The notes: generated by a model from the sequence alone, not told the origin. Counted from the first letter of the stretch, positions 1-12,499 are shown. The stretch: 64,000 nucleotides of DNA from Pterois miles (GCA_947000775.1 CAMQGK010000514.1:4676501-4740500), one strand, 5' to 3'. Translations and numbers: made by a program.

Positions 1-260
1 GTTCAGACTTTGGAGCCTCTGTATTGTTGTAGACTAGATACTCGGTATTGACTGAAACCCAAAGCCATATCATTATTGGTATTGGGACTGAAAAAGTCAG
101 ATCTGTGAATCCATCATTTAAACACAATAGAGCTGAGTGGGATTTATGGTGCTCAAAAGATTGAAAACTAACATTTGGAACAACTTATTCAGCATGCAAC
201 ATGCAAAACTAAAATGGTGACTATTACACCTGTTAAATATCAGTATGTTAGCATTGTCAC

Positions 261-600
261 TAGAACTGCAACGATTAATCAATCACCAACTAATGAACTA
301 ATCACCAACTATTTTGATAATCGATTAATCAATTATCGGGAAAAAGTCCTAATTCTCTGATTGCAGCTTCTTAAATGTGAATATTTTCTAGTTTCTTTGC
401 TCCTCTATGACAGTAAACTGAATATCTTTGAGTTGTGGACAAAACAAGACATTTGAGGACGTCGTCTTGGACTTTGGGAAACACTGATTCACACTTTGCA
501 CCATTTCTTGACATTTTATCGACCCAATAACTAATCGATTAATGGTGAAAATAATCTACAGGTTAATTGACAATGGAAATAATCATTAGTTGCAGGCCTA
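261..600. mobile_element. hAT-like MITE, copy 1
   Basis: Short non-autonomous DNA transposon. The left end reads TAGAACTGCAAC and the right end, reverse complemented, reads TAGGCCTGCAAC, so the terminal inverted repeats agree at most positions. The flanks ATTGTCAC (253-260) and ATTGCCAC (601-608) match at 7 of 8 bases, which is the 8-bp target-site duplication expected of hAT transposition. The interior (GCAGCTTCTTAAATGTGAAT and GTGGACAAAACAAGACATT) recurs at 28945-29653. There is no coding capacity. Confidence 0.75.
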
Positions 601-1401
601 ATTGCCACTGTGTGTATGTTAGCATGTTGACGTTAGCATTTTGCTCAAAGTACCACTTTGCACAAACTGCAACTATCTGCTTGGCGGTATACCACAAGGG
701 GTTAAGGGTGTATACTGTGTGTTTTTGTGATTTCACTGGCTAAATGTGAATATGCTCAAGTATCACATTAATTAAATGTATTTCTGGGTATCCGTACAAC
801 CACAGTGTGTGTCCTGTCCCTTCAGGGGTTAAGCTGATGTGGTGAGGAGCAAACATAAGCATGCATGTCTCAGGGTCATCTCAATTAATGCAGAGCAACA
901 GTCGGGCAACTGGTGGTGTGACTCACTCACATGAGAGCTGGATGGTAGGCAGAGGGGGCTAACCTGGAATTAGCAGCATGTCCCCCTCTCCTATCACTCA
1001 TCCTCCCTTCTTTCTTCCTTTTAGACAGACATGCACATATGCACATGCTCATCACAGTTCATTAGCAGCGCTGTCACTTCGGTGACCACCACAGGAACTC
1101 GCACACACTTGATTAAAGGACCATACAGTCACACCATCTCTTGATCCTCCCCTTAACTGCTAAATTTAGATCCTGCTAACATAATAGTGACTGATATGAC
1201 CTCAGGCTTTAAGTTTTCTGTTGGCAACGGAGTGACGTCGAACAGCTTTTGTGCAAATATTTTTTAAGTAGACAGTGACAGAAATAAAGTTGTGGATTTA
1301 TTCTTAAGTAGCCAGCTGTTACTCCTCATTTGTGGGTGTAGGAGATTGTCTGTAAAATGGCAATAAAACAAAAGCGTTTGCGTGTACTTGTGTCTTTCCA
1401 G

Positions 1402-1482
1402 GAAACAGAAGAGGATTTGAGCGAATCAGAGGAGTACAAAGAGGCCAGAAACGTATTGGACTCAGTGAAGCTTGAAGGATGA
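1402..1482 (+). CDS. tbca: Tubulin folding cofactor A, last coding exon (partial gene)
   Basis: The exon follows a good acceptor (TTTCCAG, ending at 1401) and encodes 26 residues before TGA at 1480-1482. The translation contains EEYKEARNVLDSVKLEG, which closely matches the C-terminus of vertebrate TBCA as I recall it (EEYKEAR.VLDSVKLE). The exon begins in phase 0. TBCA is a small all-helical chaperone of about 108 residues that captures beta-tubulin during tubulin heterodimer assembly in the cytosol; this exon supplies the end of its last helix. Upstream exons were not found in bases 1-1401 and should lie left of the window. Its position upstream of otp on the same strand matches vertebrate gene order. 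A non-canonical ATTAAA at 1777-1782 could serve as poly(A) signal. Confidence 0.9.
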   Translation, partial: ETEEDLSESEEYKEARNVLDSVKLEG

Positions 1483-3334
1483 TTTCTGATCTGTTTCTGT
1501 TCTCACTGTGAGATTCACTTGCTTTAAATGTCCATTCCTTTCGTCAGGCCCTGTTTGGAAGCATGGAGGCAAACTGAATCCATTCAGTCTCTGCTCTTGA
1601 TGTAATTATTTCTACTGTTTACTGTTAACGTGCCACCACATTTGATCACACTCCTCCTGTGTGTAAAATCCCACAAGAACACGATAAAGCATTCAGTTTA
1701 TTACAGCAGAGGATTGGAGGGTTTTCTGAACATTTTATTTGTCATACTGATAAACAATCTGGACCTCATAGACGTGATTAAATCGGGCTGTTCTCGTACA
1801 CCATTCGTAGCTATACTTACGAAAAGTAATTCATGTGTTTCCCACGATATCAATTCAAATGTAATCCACGTAATTGTCAGCTAGGAAATATTTAGAGCTG
1901 ACCCAAATGCTTCATTCATCATGGTATTCGACCTCCAAGTCACTCTTCACATGCTTTGTTTTTCAGTTTATTATTGAAAAACAAAGCATGTGATATTTAT
2001 TAACATTATTATTAGTTATTCTCAGACAGACATCATTGTGTGTTGTGTGTAGAGGTGCATGTGTACAGTAGTGTACAGCAGCACTGTCCCATGCACTGAA
2101 ACGCTGCTCCACAAAGCTTTGAATACCTTCTTTGAAGCTTCTAAGTCCAAAAAACTGGTATTCAGTTAGAAATATTTGCGCCGAACAAAGTGGATAGGTG
2201 GGTCTAAAAATACCAGACTTTCACCTGGGAGACCGGTGTTTGTGTCCCGTTTGAAACCAGAAGTCAGCGTTGATTTATTTGTCACGTGACTTCCATAGTT
2301 AAAATACGCCACTTCCTGTGTTATCTTAAGCCAAACTGCAATCTTTCCCCAAACCAAACTATGTAATATTGTTGCCTAAACTTAACCAAGTTTTTTCCTG
2401 TGAAATTTATTTCAAAAACTCTGTATGCAGCAGAAAGTGACCGGTGTTACAGGACAATTTGTATGAAAACAAAATAGGTAGTAAGGTGGTAAGATACTAC
2501 ATGATTAGTTGTATGAGAATACATTGATTACACACGTTTGTCTTTTCTGCAGTTCTGACAATCACTTCCATTGGTGTGGGGTCCACTGATAGATTGATTT
2601 GAAGTGGGAAGGCTTTACACTGGTGACTTTTGTTAGTGGTGACAAACTGCAGATAACTGTATTGATTATGAAGTGACACTTTACTACATTTCAGATTGAT
2701 TTTGCATTCCTTTTCTATGTATCCGAGATGCTTAAACCTGCAAGACCTTTACTGGCTCCAGCCTTTTGACGATGATGCATCCCAGAATACTACCCAAAGC
2801 TGCAAGTAATGATTATTCTTTAGATTAATCGTTTTTGAAATGTAAGAAAGAAAGTTTCCTCAGCTTGTTTGTGCAGAACACAGATAGATTGAACTTACAG
2901 CGATGTAAAACAGCTGACAAGCAGCAAATTTGAGGAACTAAAACTGGTGAATGTTTGACATGTTTTTGTCAGAATTGTTGGGGATTGTAATTTTTTTTTT
3001 CAATCTAGTAACTGATTAATAAACTGATGGTTTCGGCACTAAACTGATGGATTAAATTGTATTATCTGGTTAAGAGCAGTGAAATGGATACCTAGAATAA
3101 AGAGGAGCACTTTGGGGAAACCCTGTCAGTCAAAAGACAAATGTTGGTTATGACCATGAATGATAAAACAGGCCCGTCTGATGTCCCAGCAGTTACATCT
3201 AATATCCAAATGGCCTAAAATAACGACACCTTGTATTAAGGCTGAGAGAGTCTTTCCTAAATAGTCATACTAATAAATGAACTCAATTGCCAGACAAATT
3301 AGGGTTACATTTGACTTGATACTTATTTTACAGA
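1483..3334. other. tbca 3' UTR and intergenic DNA
   Basis: No gene is supported. The first few hundred bases are probably tbca 3' UTR. Around 2160-2460 is a decayed dispersed sequence of a kind common in fish (a 'cross-fire' of cacgtgac and taaacttaacc blocks); related wording appears near 15720-16010 and 20500-20700. The rest is AT-rich and without recognisable structure. Confidence 0.5.
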
Positions 3335-3620
3335 TTTCGATAATTATCGGGATCACCCCAAAGTCTCATTACCGCCCTAATGAGGCGCTGCTACTCCGTG
3401 ACATCTACCCCGCTCCATCTCGTTAAGGAAATCGCTCTTCAATGCTGATTATTTTATTTGGAGGTATAATTATATTTCTTTCGGATAAATCACGGCCTAA
3501 TCGAGTCCGTGCAGAGGGCAGCGGCGCTAATTGAGGCATGAGATGCGGCAGCAGGGCGCTACATCTGGGTTTATGTGACCGAAGGACCCGTGCAGGCTGC
3601 TGGCTCCTCTGAACACACTG
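3335..3620. promoter_or_regulatory. Candidate conserved enhancer upstream of otp
   Basis: A block of higher-complexity, non-repetitive sequence between repeat-rich, AT-rich stretches. It has several CpGs and many homeodomain-type cores (ATAATTATA, CTAATTGAG, CCTAATCGAG, CCTAATGAGG). Developmental regulators such as otp are usually surrounded by such elements. This is inference from composition only; no alignment was available. Confidence 0.3.
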
Positions 3621-3639
3621 GCTGCTGGGTCACAAGTAT

Positions 3640-4740
3640 TCAGATCATATACTGAAGTAAAAGTAGCAGTAAACGATGTATAATACTCAAGTATGGAAGC
3701 AATATCTGCAAAATGTACCTAAACTATCAAAGTAACAACACTAATTAGGCAGCAGAGTTGACAGTTTCAGTGAGTAATAGCATAAAATGGAAATACTCAA
3801 GTGTACTTCTAAATTCTACAGTAATTGAGTGGTTACTTTGCAGTATTGCATACAGAGCTGCACTGTTACTCACTTCAGACCCTATGCTGAAAAGTAGCAC
3901 TAAGTAATGTATAATATTTAGTGACAAGTCCTGCATTTCATCAAGTAAAAGTATGCAAGTATTGTCTGCAAAATAAATGTACCGAAACTATCAAAATAAA
4001 AGCTCTCGTTAGGCAGCAGGATGGCCCTTTCAGGGAGTTAAATTTTTATTATTAATGCATAAACATGAGCAGCATTTTAATGTTGGTCGGGGGAAAATTT
4101 GAATTGGCTAAATCTACTGAAATACATATTTTATCGACTGATTACATGTTTATATATGTAAAATCTTAATCTGATTAGTGGCAGATAAATGTAGTAGAGT
4201 AAAAATTACAATATTGTCTGAAATGTAGTGGACTGGAAGTATCTACTGAAATAAAGTACCCGAATGGTTAATTTGCACTCTTGCATATGGAGCTGTGTTG
4301 TTACTCACTTCAGATACTATGCTCATATACTGAAAGAAAAATAGCAGTAAACAATGTGCAATACTCCATTACAAGTCCTGTATTTTCTCAAGTAAAAGTA
4401 TGGAAGCATGATCATGCAAAATGTACCAAAACTATCAAAATAAAAGCACTCATTAGACAGCAGAGTATATAATTAGATTTGTATTGTTAATGCATAAACT
4501 CCAGCAGCATTTTGATGTTGTAGCTGGGGCAAATTGTAATTAATGATGGAGAGTTAACTGAAATGCATCTTATTTTATAAACTGGTCACATATAAAATCT
4601 TAATCTGAAAAGGTAATTTGTGTCAGATGAATGTAGTGGAGTAAAAAGCACAATATGTAGTAAACTAGAAGTATTAATAGTATAAAATGGAAATACAAAA
4701 TTTCTTTCCAGCATCACTTATAACTTGATTCAGAGGTAAT
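3640..4740. repeat. Degenerate dispersed repeat in three tandem-like copies
   Basis: Three blocks share the order TACTGAA..TAGCAGTAAAC..ATGTATAATACT, then AAGTATGGAAGC, AAATGTACC.AAACTATCAAA and TTAGGCAGCAG: about 3650-3760, 3890-4020 and 4320-4480. Related text in reverse orientation occurs at about 13800-14160 and near 25840-26180. This looks like an old interspersed fish repeat with local duplication. It is not coding. Confidence 0.55.
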
Positions 4741-5844
4741 ATATCGGGGCTACTTTGTTGCCCACTTGGAGTATAGTTACTCACATTGTACTCATTTCTC
4801 AAACAAAACTGCTTCAGCCTCTTTGCTTGAAGATCACCTGACTCATCTGCTGTGAATTGTCAGGGAAACTGACTAAAATGAGCACTCAGTGAACAAACTG
4901 AGCTGTTTATAGCCTCTGGAGCAAACTTTCCTGATCTTTCCAATCTAATAATGAGAGGATCACTAGTACGCCTACATCTGAGGTTTCTCACAGGGAAATC
5001 TTGTACTTTTTATGAGACTAATTTGCAGTTGAAGATTTTAATAACTTATAATGATCGTATAAAATACTATGCGTATGCATATACTATAATGTTTAATGTA
5101 ATAGGATACTTACAGAGGCCATATCTTCACAGTGAGTACTTTTACTTTTATTTGTGTTATTTTTAGCAGTGAATTTACATGCTTTCAAATAAAATGTTGC
5201 TTGCTGTAGCCTAAATAACCTAAAACCTGTATTTTACCAGGACTCATTGTGATTAAATTATCATTTCCAAGAGTGTCCTGGCCAAGATGGACAGCAGCGC
5301 AGCTGCAGACAGAAAACAGGATTTAAAACGAAGACAAAGAGCAAATTACAGAATCATAAGGTCACATCATCCTAAATCTACAGACAGATATACTTGCTTA
5401 CAAGTCAATAAATGATACGAATATTTTCAAGATGATTTCTATTTAAAATAGGCCGTAACTGTGCGGGGAAGCTTGATAAGAATCCTTGTTTTGACGCGTG
5501 CCGCTTCCAAGGTGGATGCGTTTTCCGCTTACGCAAATGAGCAACTTCTCCCCGTTTTCTGCCGCCAAAGTTTGTCCAAACTTGATCCGCTGGTTGCAGG
5601 ACGCAGAGCAGCCCGCTGTGGTTGCAGCCGAGTTGCAGCATCAGCTGCTGTTCTCCTCCTCAACACAGTAACTTATTACTCCTAATCCCCCCAGACTGTC
5701 ACCAAATCAGCTGCATGAAACAAGAATCTCATTTGTTAAACTGGGGCTTGTGCAGATGGAAGATCGATTGTTTTTCTCCTCAGAAATCTCTAATTGAGTG
5801 AATACAGGCTGCAAAGGCGGATCGGAGGAAAGGAGGAAAAAATT
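4741..5844. other. Intergenic, no gene seen
   Basis: No gene is supported. The block at about 5440-5690 is GC-richer than its surroundings, has CpGs and contains ACGCAAATGAG, a POU-like octamer variant; it could be regulatory but I cannot test this. Confidence 0.3.
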
Positions 5845-5960
5845 CACCTGGGCCTTGTGGTTTGGAGAGACTGTACTGTAACCACAAGGTCACAGGTTCG
5901 AGTGCCACCTGGCAGCAACTGTGCGTCCATCAGCAACAATCACACACATGGATCTGAAGG
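5845..5960 (+). mobile_element. tRNA-derived SINE head fragment
   Basis: Contains a box-B-like sequence, GGTTCGAGTGC, one mismatch from GGTTCGANTCC, preceded by AACCACAAGGTCACA, a wording typical of fish tRNA-derived SINE heads. The A box is degraded and no 3' tail is recognisable, so this is a remnant and not a tRNA gene. Confidence 0.45.
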
Positions 5961-6261
5961 TAAAAAAAAAACCCTCACATCCTTAATGCACCATTCACAG
6001 CACAGCAGTATCACACTTTTCTGTTTTTTTATTTTGCTGTTTTTATTAAAAGTCACTCCTCATCTCCACAACGCGTGAAAATGTCTACTTTCCGCTCAGA
6101 TGCACCGCATTAACTTGCAGGGGGCGAATTTGTTTGTCTATTTTTATTTATGTCATGGAGAAGATTGATGCGAGCATGTTAGTGGAGAGATGTAGCTAAC
6201 TGTGCTGTGCTCCTTGTTTACCCTAATTACAGCCTTATCAAGTCAGCAAAACCAAGACCTT

Positions 6262-6264
<3 letters not shown>

Positions 6265-6312
<48 letters not shown>
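6265..6312. repeat. (CA)n microsatellite
   Basis: About 24 uninterrupted CA dinucleotides. Confidence 0.95.
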
Positions 6313-6315
<3 letters not shown>

Positions 6316-7734
6316 TATTGACACTATTAAGTGAAAAGATGCCTTTGAATTAGAACTAAATACATCGCATCTAATATGAATAACAACTTCCACGGAGAGT
6401 CATTTATCACACAGCAAATTGGGTCATATTAAAAAAACAGCAACAATAATAATAAATTGCGTTTAAGTCGCTAAACGCATTGAATATATTATTTTATTGT
6501 CCAAATAAAGCATGAAATCTTGCAAGAGTCAATCTATATGAACTAAAATAGCAGCAGCAACCACAAACGTATTTATTTTGGAAAAAAAATCGCCATTAAA
6601 AAAAGATGTTGCTCCTTTTTATGCTTCAGTATTAAACGAAATTTAAAAAAAGTCTGAAAAAAAAACAATTATTTCTGGTGTTTTGGCCCTTCCACAGTTA
6701 GAAACAGCTCCCGCTTCCTGCTGACATCCACTCATCCCCTCTCGCTCTGAGTCTCGTTGTTTTGGGTTAAATATGACCTGCTGCCACGAGAGGAGTCATT
6801 CACTTTTGTTTGTACAGCTATAAAAGCACTGAGCTATTGAAAAGTCGTAAAATGAAGCGCGCAGTCCATCATCGCGCAATGTGATGGTTTTAAATGACCC
6901 GTGTAGGCTTTCAGCGCGCCAAAAGAAGCTGCTGCCGCGAGAAAATACTATGAGTTTTATTAATACGATATAGTAATAATGTCTTTATAATTCTGTAAAA
7001 GAAAACCCGGTAATGTATACAGGGCTACATCCTAAAATGTGAACTATTTTCAATTAACGACGCGTATTTCCACCGAAGTCCAGTTTCTAAAAGAATTAGA
7101 TAAGAAATATCTCCAAGTGCGCATCGTCTTCTTTTCCTCCTTGGACTGAAGACGCAGAGACCTCCACATCCCGATGCGTCCGAAAGAGACTCCCGCACTC
7201 GACTCCGTTCCATCCATCCATCCATCCCTCCCGGTCTGTCGGTGGTGCCACCAGATTGCAGACAAATAAAAGATGAGCAGAAGCGATTGAACCCTGGATG
7301 GATGAAGAAAAGAAGCCAAACGAGCCCGCTGGTTCACGCTCGGACGCCTCCTTTGTGCCACTTTTTCAGCACATAATAAATAAACCTGCTCTCTCACAAA
7401 ACGGCCCGACATCTGTCTAAAGCATGTCTGATTTTTTTTTTTTTTGTACTTAAATATTTGACAGACTGGTGTGCGTAAAAAAAACCTTTAGTTGTGCTAA
7501 TAGAGTCTAATGGTGGTTTATTCAGGGACAAAATGAGCTCCCTACTTCTTGTCTCATGGAGAATAAATAATGAAATATCAGGAATAAAGGCCTCCTCCAC
7601 GTGTTGTAAACATGATTATGTGCTTGCCCGTCTATCTATTCAGGTGTCAGCTTCTTCACAACCTTTCGAGTGTATTAACTGTGTCCCTTCATCAAAGGCG
7701 AGCATCCACAGCTCATGTTGAACTCCCTCCACTT
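6313..7734. other. otp upstream region
   Basis: No coding gene is supported; open frames on both strands here do not resemble known proteins. A canonical TATA box (TATAAAAG, 6819-6826) sits in a CpG-containing block, about 1.8 kb upstream of the otp start codon. It could mark an upstream promoter or simply be chance. A short (CCAT)n run is near 7210-7230. Confidence 0.3.
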
Positions 7735-8000
7735 TCCGCCGAATTAATTTGCTCACACATCATTTATACCAAGTCCCTCCCTTCTTGACAGTCGGGCCTA
7801 AATACTAGTAAATTACCACTAATTTATACTCTGATATTTGCAATAAAAGCGTATAGATTCGCCACTAATTACATAAAAGCCTAATGGCCTTGAAAATGAG
7901 CCTGGTTAGAATGATATAAAGTTTGTTGTTTGGCTGACTGGGAAATCAAGGATATTAGAAGAGGTTCACTTGGTCTCCAAGAGCCATTTAGTGTCGCAAA
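7735..8000. promoter_or_regulatory. Candidate conserved proximal enhancer of otp
   Basis: Unique sequence rich in homeodomain cores (GAATTAATTTG, CCACTAATTTA, CACTAATTACATAAA, CCTAATGGCC), lying 0.6-0.9 kb upstream of the otp start codon and lacking any repeat found elsewhere in the window. The call is inferred from composition and position. Confidence 0.3.
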
Positions 8001-8389
8001 GACGTCGACAACATCATCATAGAGACAAAAAAAAACAAGAGTAAATGCAGTTTCATATTCTCTAGTTCATATTCAAGGTGTTATATTAGCCATACTGTGT
8101 TGGATCTGTTAATGCAATCACGTGTGTCCTCCTCATATGAATAACTCCTATTCGTGTACTATAAAAACAGAACAGCATGCGCAATTAAACAAATATTGTG
8201 GTGATCCAACATTTCTTGAACGGGTCGAAGCTTTCACACAGATATTAAATCAGGTTATTTTATTGGATGTAATTTGGAGGAGAAATCAAAGCCAATTACA
8301 GGAATGAGGAGGAATGAACTTGTGGATGTGAGAGGATGGAGGAGGAGGGTGGAGGGGTGCTGGGGGTCTAAAGCTGACATACCTCAGGC

Positions 8390-8600
8390 TTCAGCTCTGA
8401 TTGGTCCTCGTTTGGAGAAGCTCATGGGTTCATTCCGTTGTTAAGCGCCTCCCCATTTCTCTAAACTACATTATAATGCAACGAACCTCCCTTTTAACCA
8501 CAAACCGAATTTGCTTTCATTTAGGCTATATATATTTCTTAAATAGGTTAAAGTCATAGAGATTTTTTTGGAATAGCACTTCGCCCTGGAGCGGTGCGCA
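8390..8600 (+). promoter_or_regulatory. Putative otp core promoter and 5' UTR
   Basis: Immediately upstream of the start codon at 8601. An inverted CCAAT box (ATTGG, 8400-8404) lies about 125 bases before a TATA-like TATATATA (8527-8534), which would place transcription start near 8560 and give a very short 5' UTR. No transcript evidence is available. Confidence 0.35.
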
Positions 8601-11600
8601 ATGCTATCTCATGCCGACCTCCTGGATGCTCGCCTCGGTGAGTTATCATCACCAAACTCCGGTCTTCAACTCTACTGTAAGCTGGAGGCACTTCTAATCT
8701 TAAATCAAGCTCTGAAAATTGTCAATTTGCTTCTTATATTATCTTAATGTGACTGAAGTGAACTAAATTCGCTTAATTCATTGGAAAAGTAATTATTATT
8801 ATATTACTGCGTAATTTGATTTAACAATTTTCTAAGATATCGCTGTGATCGAATTGAATTAAGAGTATTTAAGGAGCAGATTGTAATGTGCATGCTGTAG
8901 TTGTCTCTGTCAGAGAGCTGCACTCATTTTAATTTCTGCATCTGTGTTTTAGATTTCTAAATGCTTTAATGCATGTGCATCTTTTTCTGCTGCAGCTAAA
9001 TCATGTTTGTAGTTTCTGTCTTTTGCCTGTGAAGTGTTTGCTGGTGCAGTTTGACTAACATGTGCTTTTTCCCTCCTAGCGAAAGTGTTTACTGTTGAGA
9101 TCTGACCAGCTGTGGTTGTCTGTGCTAGGGATGAAGGATGCCGCGGCGGAGCTTCTGGGCCACAGGGAGGCTCTGAAGTGCAGGCTCGGCGGAGGGGGAC
9201 CTGACCCAGGACACTCCGGGGAGCTCGGCCCGGGCCCGGACGGCGTGGAAGGGGCCACGATGCTCCCGGGTGATGATATCAGCAGCGGCGGAGGATCCAA
9301 CCCGGTGCAGGTCAACAGTAAAGAGCAGGAGAAGCAGCAGCAGCAGAACAACAACCCCAACCAGTCTGGAGGGGGCCAGCAGAGCCAGAAACAGAAGCGG
9401 CACCGGACCCGCTTCACCCCGGCGCAGCTCAACGAGCTGGAGAGGAGCTTCGCCAAAACGCACTACCCAGATATCTTCATGCGGGAGGAGCTGGCTCTGA
9501 GGATCGGCCTGACGGAGTCCAGAGTGCAGGTAGGGCGACTCGTTTTAACCAGCAGCGGATGAAACGAGTCAAAGCTCGACTCAGTTCAGATGCAGACACA
9601 AAACCACAGGGTCTCGTGTACCGTCTGACATTAACAGGCTATTTAAGATGGATAGATTTAAACCAGCATCAAACATATGCACAACAGATTAAATCCCCGT
9701 AAAAAATCAATTTAAAAAATCTAAAAACTCAAAATAAAATCCAGATAATTACCACCATTCTGTAATAAATATACAAATTAAATCACTGACGCCTTTTTAT
9801 TCCTTATTTTGTATCTGAAATAAATCAAATTATTTGGCCGAATTATTGAGCATTGATACATTTATTCAAATGACTCGATAATGATGAATTTCTCAGCAAT
9901 AATCAAAATTCAAAATTGCTATTTTTTTCCGTGGATGAAGAATTAAATGTTCTGATTTCAGCCGTCGGTGTAAAGGTTTTAAAAGCAGGATATTAGGCTC
10001 GAGAAACTAAAATTATTTTAAAATGTTAAATATGCTAAAATGACATGTGGTGTTGGCTTAATATAAGTTATTTAAGTAAAGCACAAATAAACAACTGAAA
10101 ACAATATTTATAATAATCTAAAATACAACATACACATTGTTTTTATATCCCAGAATTTTATTCTCCATCTCACAGTTTATTTTATATTAAAACAACAACA
10201 TAAAAATCTGAAAGAAAGAAAATAAACTGTAGTTTCTTCATTATATGGAATCGTGCTATTTTTAATAGAAGCTTTAATAAGTGAGACAAAAACCTATAAA
10301 TAAATCGTACATCACACAGGCGTTCCGGTGAGTGTTGTGCGTGTCGAGTGCCTTGCCCAAGAGCAGTGGCTGTGTCTGGACTTGAGATTCAAACCGGCGA
10401 CCCTGTGGATTACCCACGTGCTTCATCCATACACACCCAGCACATAACAGCCGTTTTCACCGCCTCAGATGCGCTCGTTACGCGTAACTGTAGTTGGAAC
10501 AAATCCTCCAAGATTTGAGACTGAAAATAATATATATATGTTTTCATTTTATGTCACTAAATGTGTCTGTAGTCATTTGTTATACAGATTTGTTTAAATG
10601 TTATTTCTGGTGACTATAACTTAAAATAAATACATTCAGAATTGGCCCACATTTTGTGTCCATCTCATATAATTAACCTACAGGGAACCAAATGATGATT
10701 GCATATTTATTATAATCGCCTTCAGATTAAAACGTCTGCACTGATGTTAACCTTTTAACAGACCTGAATCTACTGTGAAAGCTTGGCTAAATTGTGTATA
10801 TTTTATATGCTGGATTTCTGGACTCAGTGGCTGCACAAATATACTCCATAAAATATATCATCCACAAAGGAATTATTGCGCCACCGCCTTATTAACTACA
10901 GCAATAGCAAATGCTCTGTGGGCGCTCACATGTGAAATAATACCCTAATAATCCCTATTATTATTGCATGGATCAATTCAGTTTCTATATCTCCATAAAA
11001 TAAGAATTAGTGAAATGACACTCATCTGCTGTGATGATGGTGCTGAATTAAAGCAGCAGGTCCAGACTCAGCCTGTCTCTGCTCTGTGTCTTAATGCCGG
11101 ACGCGCTGAGGGTGCACTCTGTCTTTTTTAAACGGAATGAGAAATTGCATTTTCTTTCCTCTGAAGTGTAATGCATTTCAGGCCGGATTTCACGGCTGGC
11201 TACGCGGGGGGAAGAGAGTGAGATTGTCCCGTTCTTATTACTGCGCCTCCACTTTCTCAAGCAAATCTTCACATTAATCATAGACGCCTGCGCGCTTACA
11301 ACCAAACGTGCAGAGGCTCAAGGACTCCCGGAATAAAGTCTGTTTGTCACAGCAATAACATTATCTTTATTATTAGAGTGCGTGGTTTCCAGGGACTTCT
11401 CCTAAAGCAGTAAATTATAATTTGGGATTAAATTATGTCATTAAAATTTTGTAGTTTGCGCCAAAATTAAGCCAAATTTCCACATCTCTGAAAAATCGAG
11501 ATAATTACGCATACAAATATTAATGTAAAAATACAGATTTATTGAGACAAAATGAGAAAAATCGCCCCCTAATTTCTAAACTGTTGCCAGTGTTTGGCAA

Positions 11601-12499
11601 ACCAGAAAGGGCAATTATACATGTATTGAGATGCAAGCCGTTATACCAGAGGTTGAACGTTTTTTGGAGGCTTTTTAGTGAAGGGTGAAGATGGAAAGAG
11701 AGATAATCAGAATAAATTCTAACAATGAGTTAATTATTTTTTATGATTATGAGACGGTTACGCATAAATCTGAACAATGTAAATTGATGGTATATTGTTA
11801 AAAGCTGATAGGATCCTGGGACGATAAAACATATATCAGTGTTTTTCTGCAGCAGATTTATTGTTGGTGGTTCCATCATCTTGATGATCACACACTGATG
11901 TCACCACCTTTTTATGTGCGCTCACGGCTCTGATAACATGACCTGTCGATGTCCTCCTAACTCATCATCTCTGTCTGCAGGTCTGGTTTCAGAACCGACG
12001 CGCCAAGTGGAAGAAGCGCAAGAAGACCACCAATGTCTTCCGGGCTCCGGGGACTCTCCTGCCGACGCACCACGGCCTGTCTCAGTTCCCGTCCGCTGCG
12101 GCAGCAGCAGCGGCCATGGGCGACAGCCTCTGCTCATTCCACGCCAACGACACCCGTTGGGCCACGGCGGGGATGCCCGGCGTGTCCCAGCTGCAGCTAC
12201 CGCCGGCTCTGGGCCGCCAGCAGGCCATGGCGCAGTCCCTGTCTCAGTGTAGCCTCGGCGCCGGGCCGCCGCCCAACTCCATGGGTCTATCCAACATGTC
12301 AAACGGCTCCGGGCTTCAGTCACACCTCTACCAGCCCACTTTCCCCGGGATGGTACCCGCGTCCCTGTCGGGCCCGACCAACGTGACCCACTCGCCTCAG
12401 CTGTGTAGTTCCCCGGACAGTGAAGTCTGGAGAGGGACAAGCATCGCCTCGCTGCGCCGCAAAGCGCTGGAGCACACAGTATCCATGAGTTTCACCTAG
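8601..12499 (+). CDS. otp: Orthopedia homeobox transcription factor (complete, 3 exons)
   Basis: Coding exons are 8601-8637, 9129-9529 and 11981-12499 (318 residues); all junctions are GT-AG and keep frame. The protein starts MLSHADLLDARLGMKDAA, as in vertebrate OTP. Residues 101-160 form the homeodomain (QKRHRTRFTPAQLNELERSF at its start; recognition helix VWFQNRRAKWKK with Gln50 and Asn51). The second intron falls between homeodomain positions 46 and 47, the usual place in paired-like genes. After it come an alanine run, GDSLCSFHANDTRW, and near the C-terminus the OAR motif (SIASLRRKALEH) ending VSMSFT. A Q/N-rich stretch precedes the homeodomain. OTP is a nuclear factor that specifies hypothalamic neuroendocrine and some dopaminergic neurons. 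Teleosts usually keep two copies (otpa, otpb); I cannot say which this is. Confidence 0.97.
9530..11980 (+). other. otp intron 2
   Basis: A 2.45-kb intron with donor GTAGGG and acceptor TCTGCAG. It is mostly AT-rich and contains a SINE remnant (10318-10445). At about 11040-11330 there is a CpG-bearing block of unique sequence that could be an intronic enhancer. No exon is seen. Confidence 0.7.
10318..10445 (-). mobile_element. SINE remnant in otp intron 2
   Basis: Read on the minus strand it contains a box-B-like GGTTTGAATCT preceded by TCGCC, and downstream CTTGGGCAAGGCACTCGAC, a phrase typical of fish tRNA-derived SINEs. It is degraded, with no clear tail or target duplication. Confidence 0.45.

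Noticed and set aside
9076..9463. Two minus-strand frames of 112-126 codons
   Set aside because: They are antisense shadows of otp exon 2, whose GC-rich coding sequence keeps the opposite frames open.
11922..12440. 172-codon minus-strand frame
   Set aside because: Antisense of otp exon 3; the plus strand encodes the homeodomain end and OAR motif.
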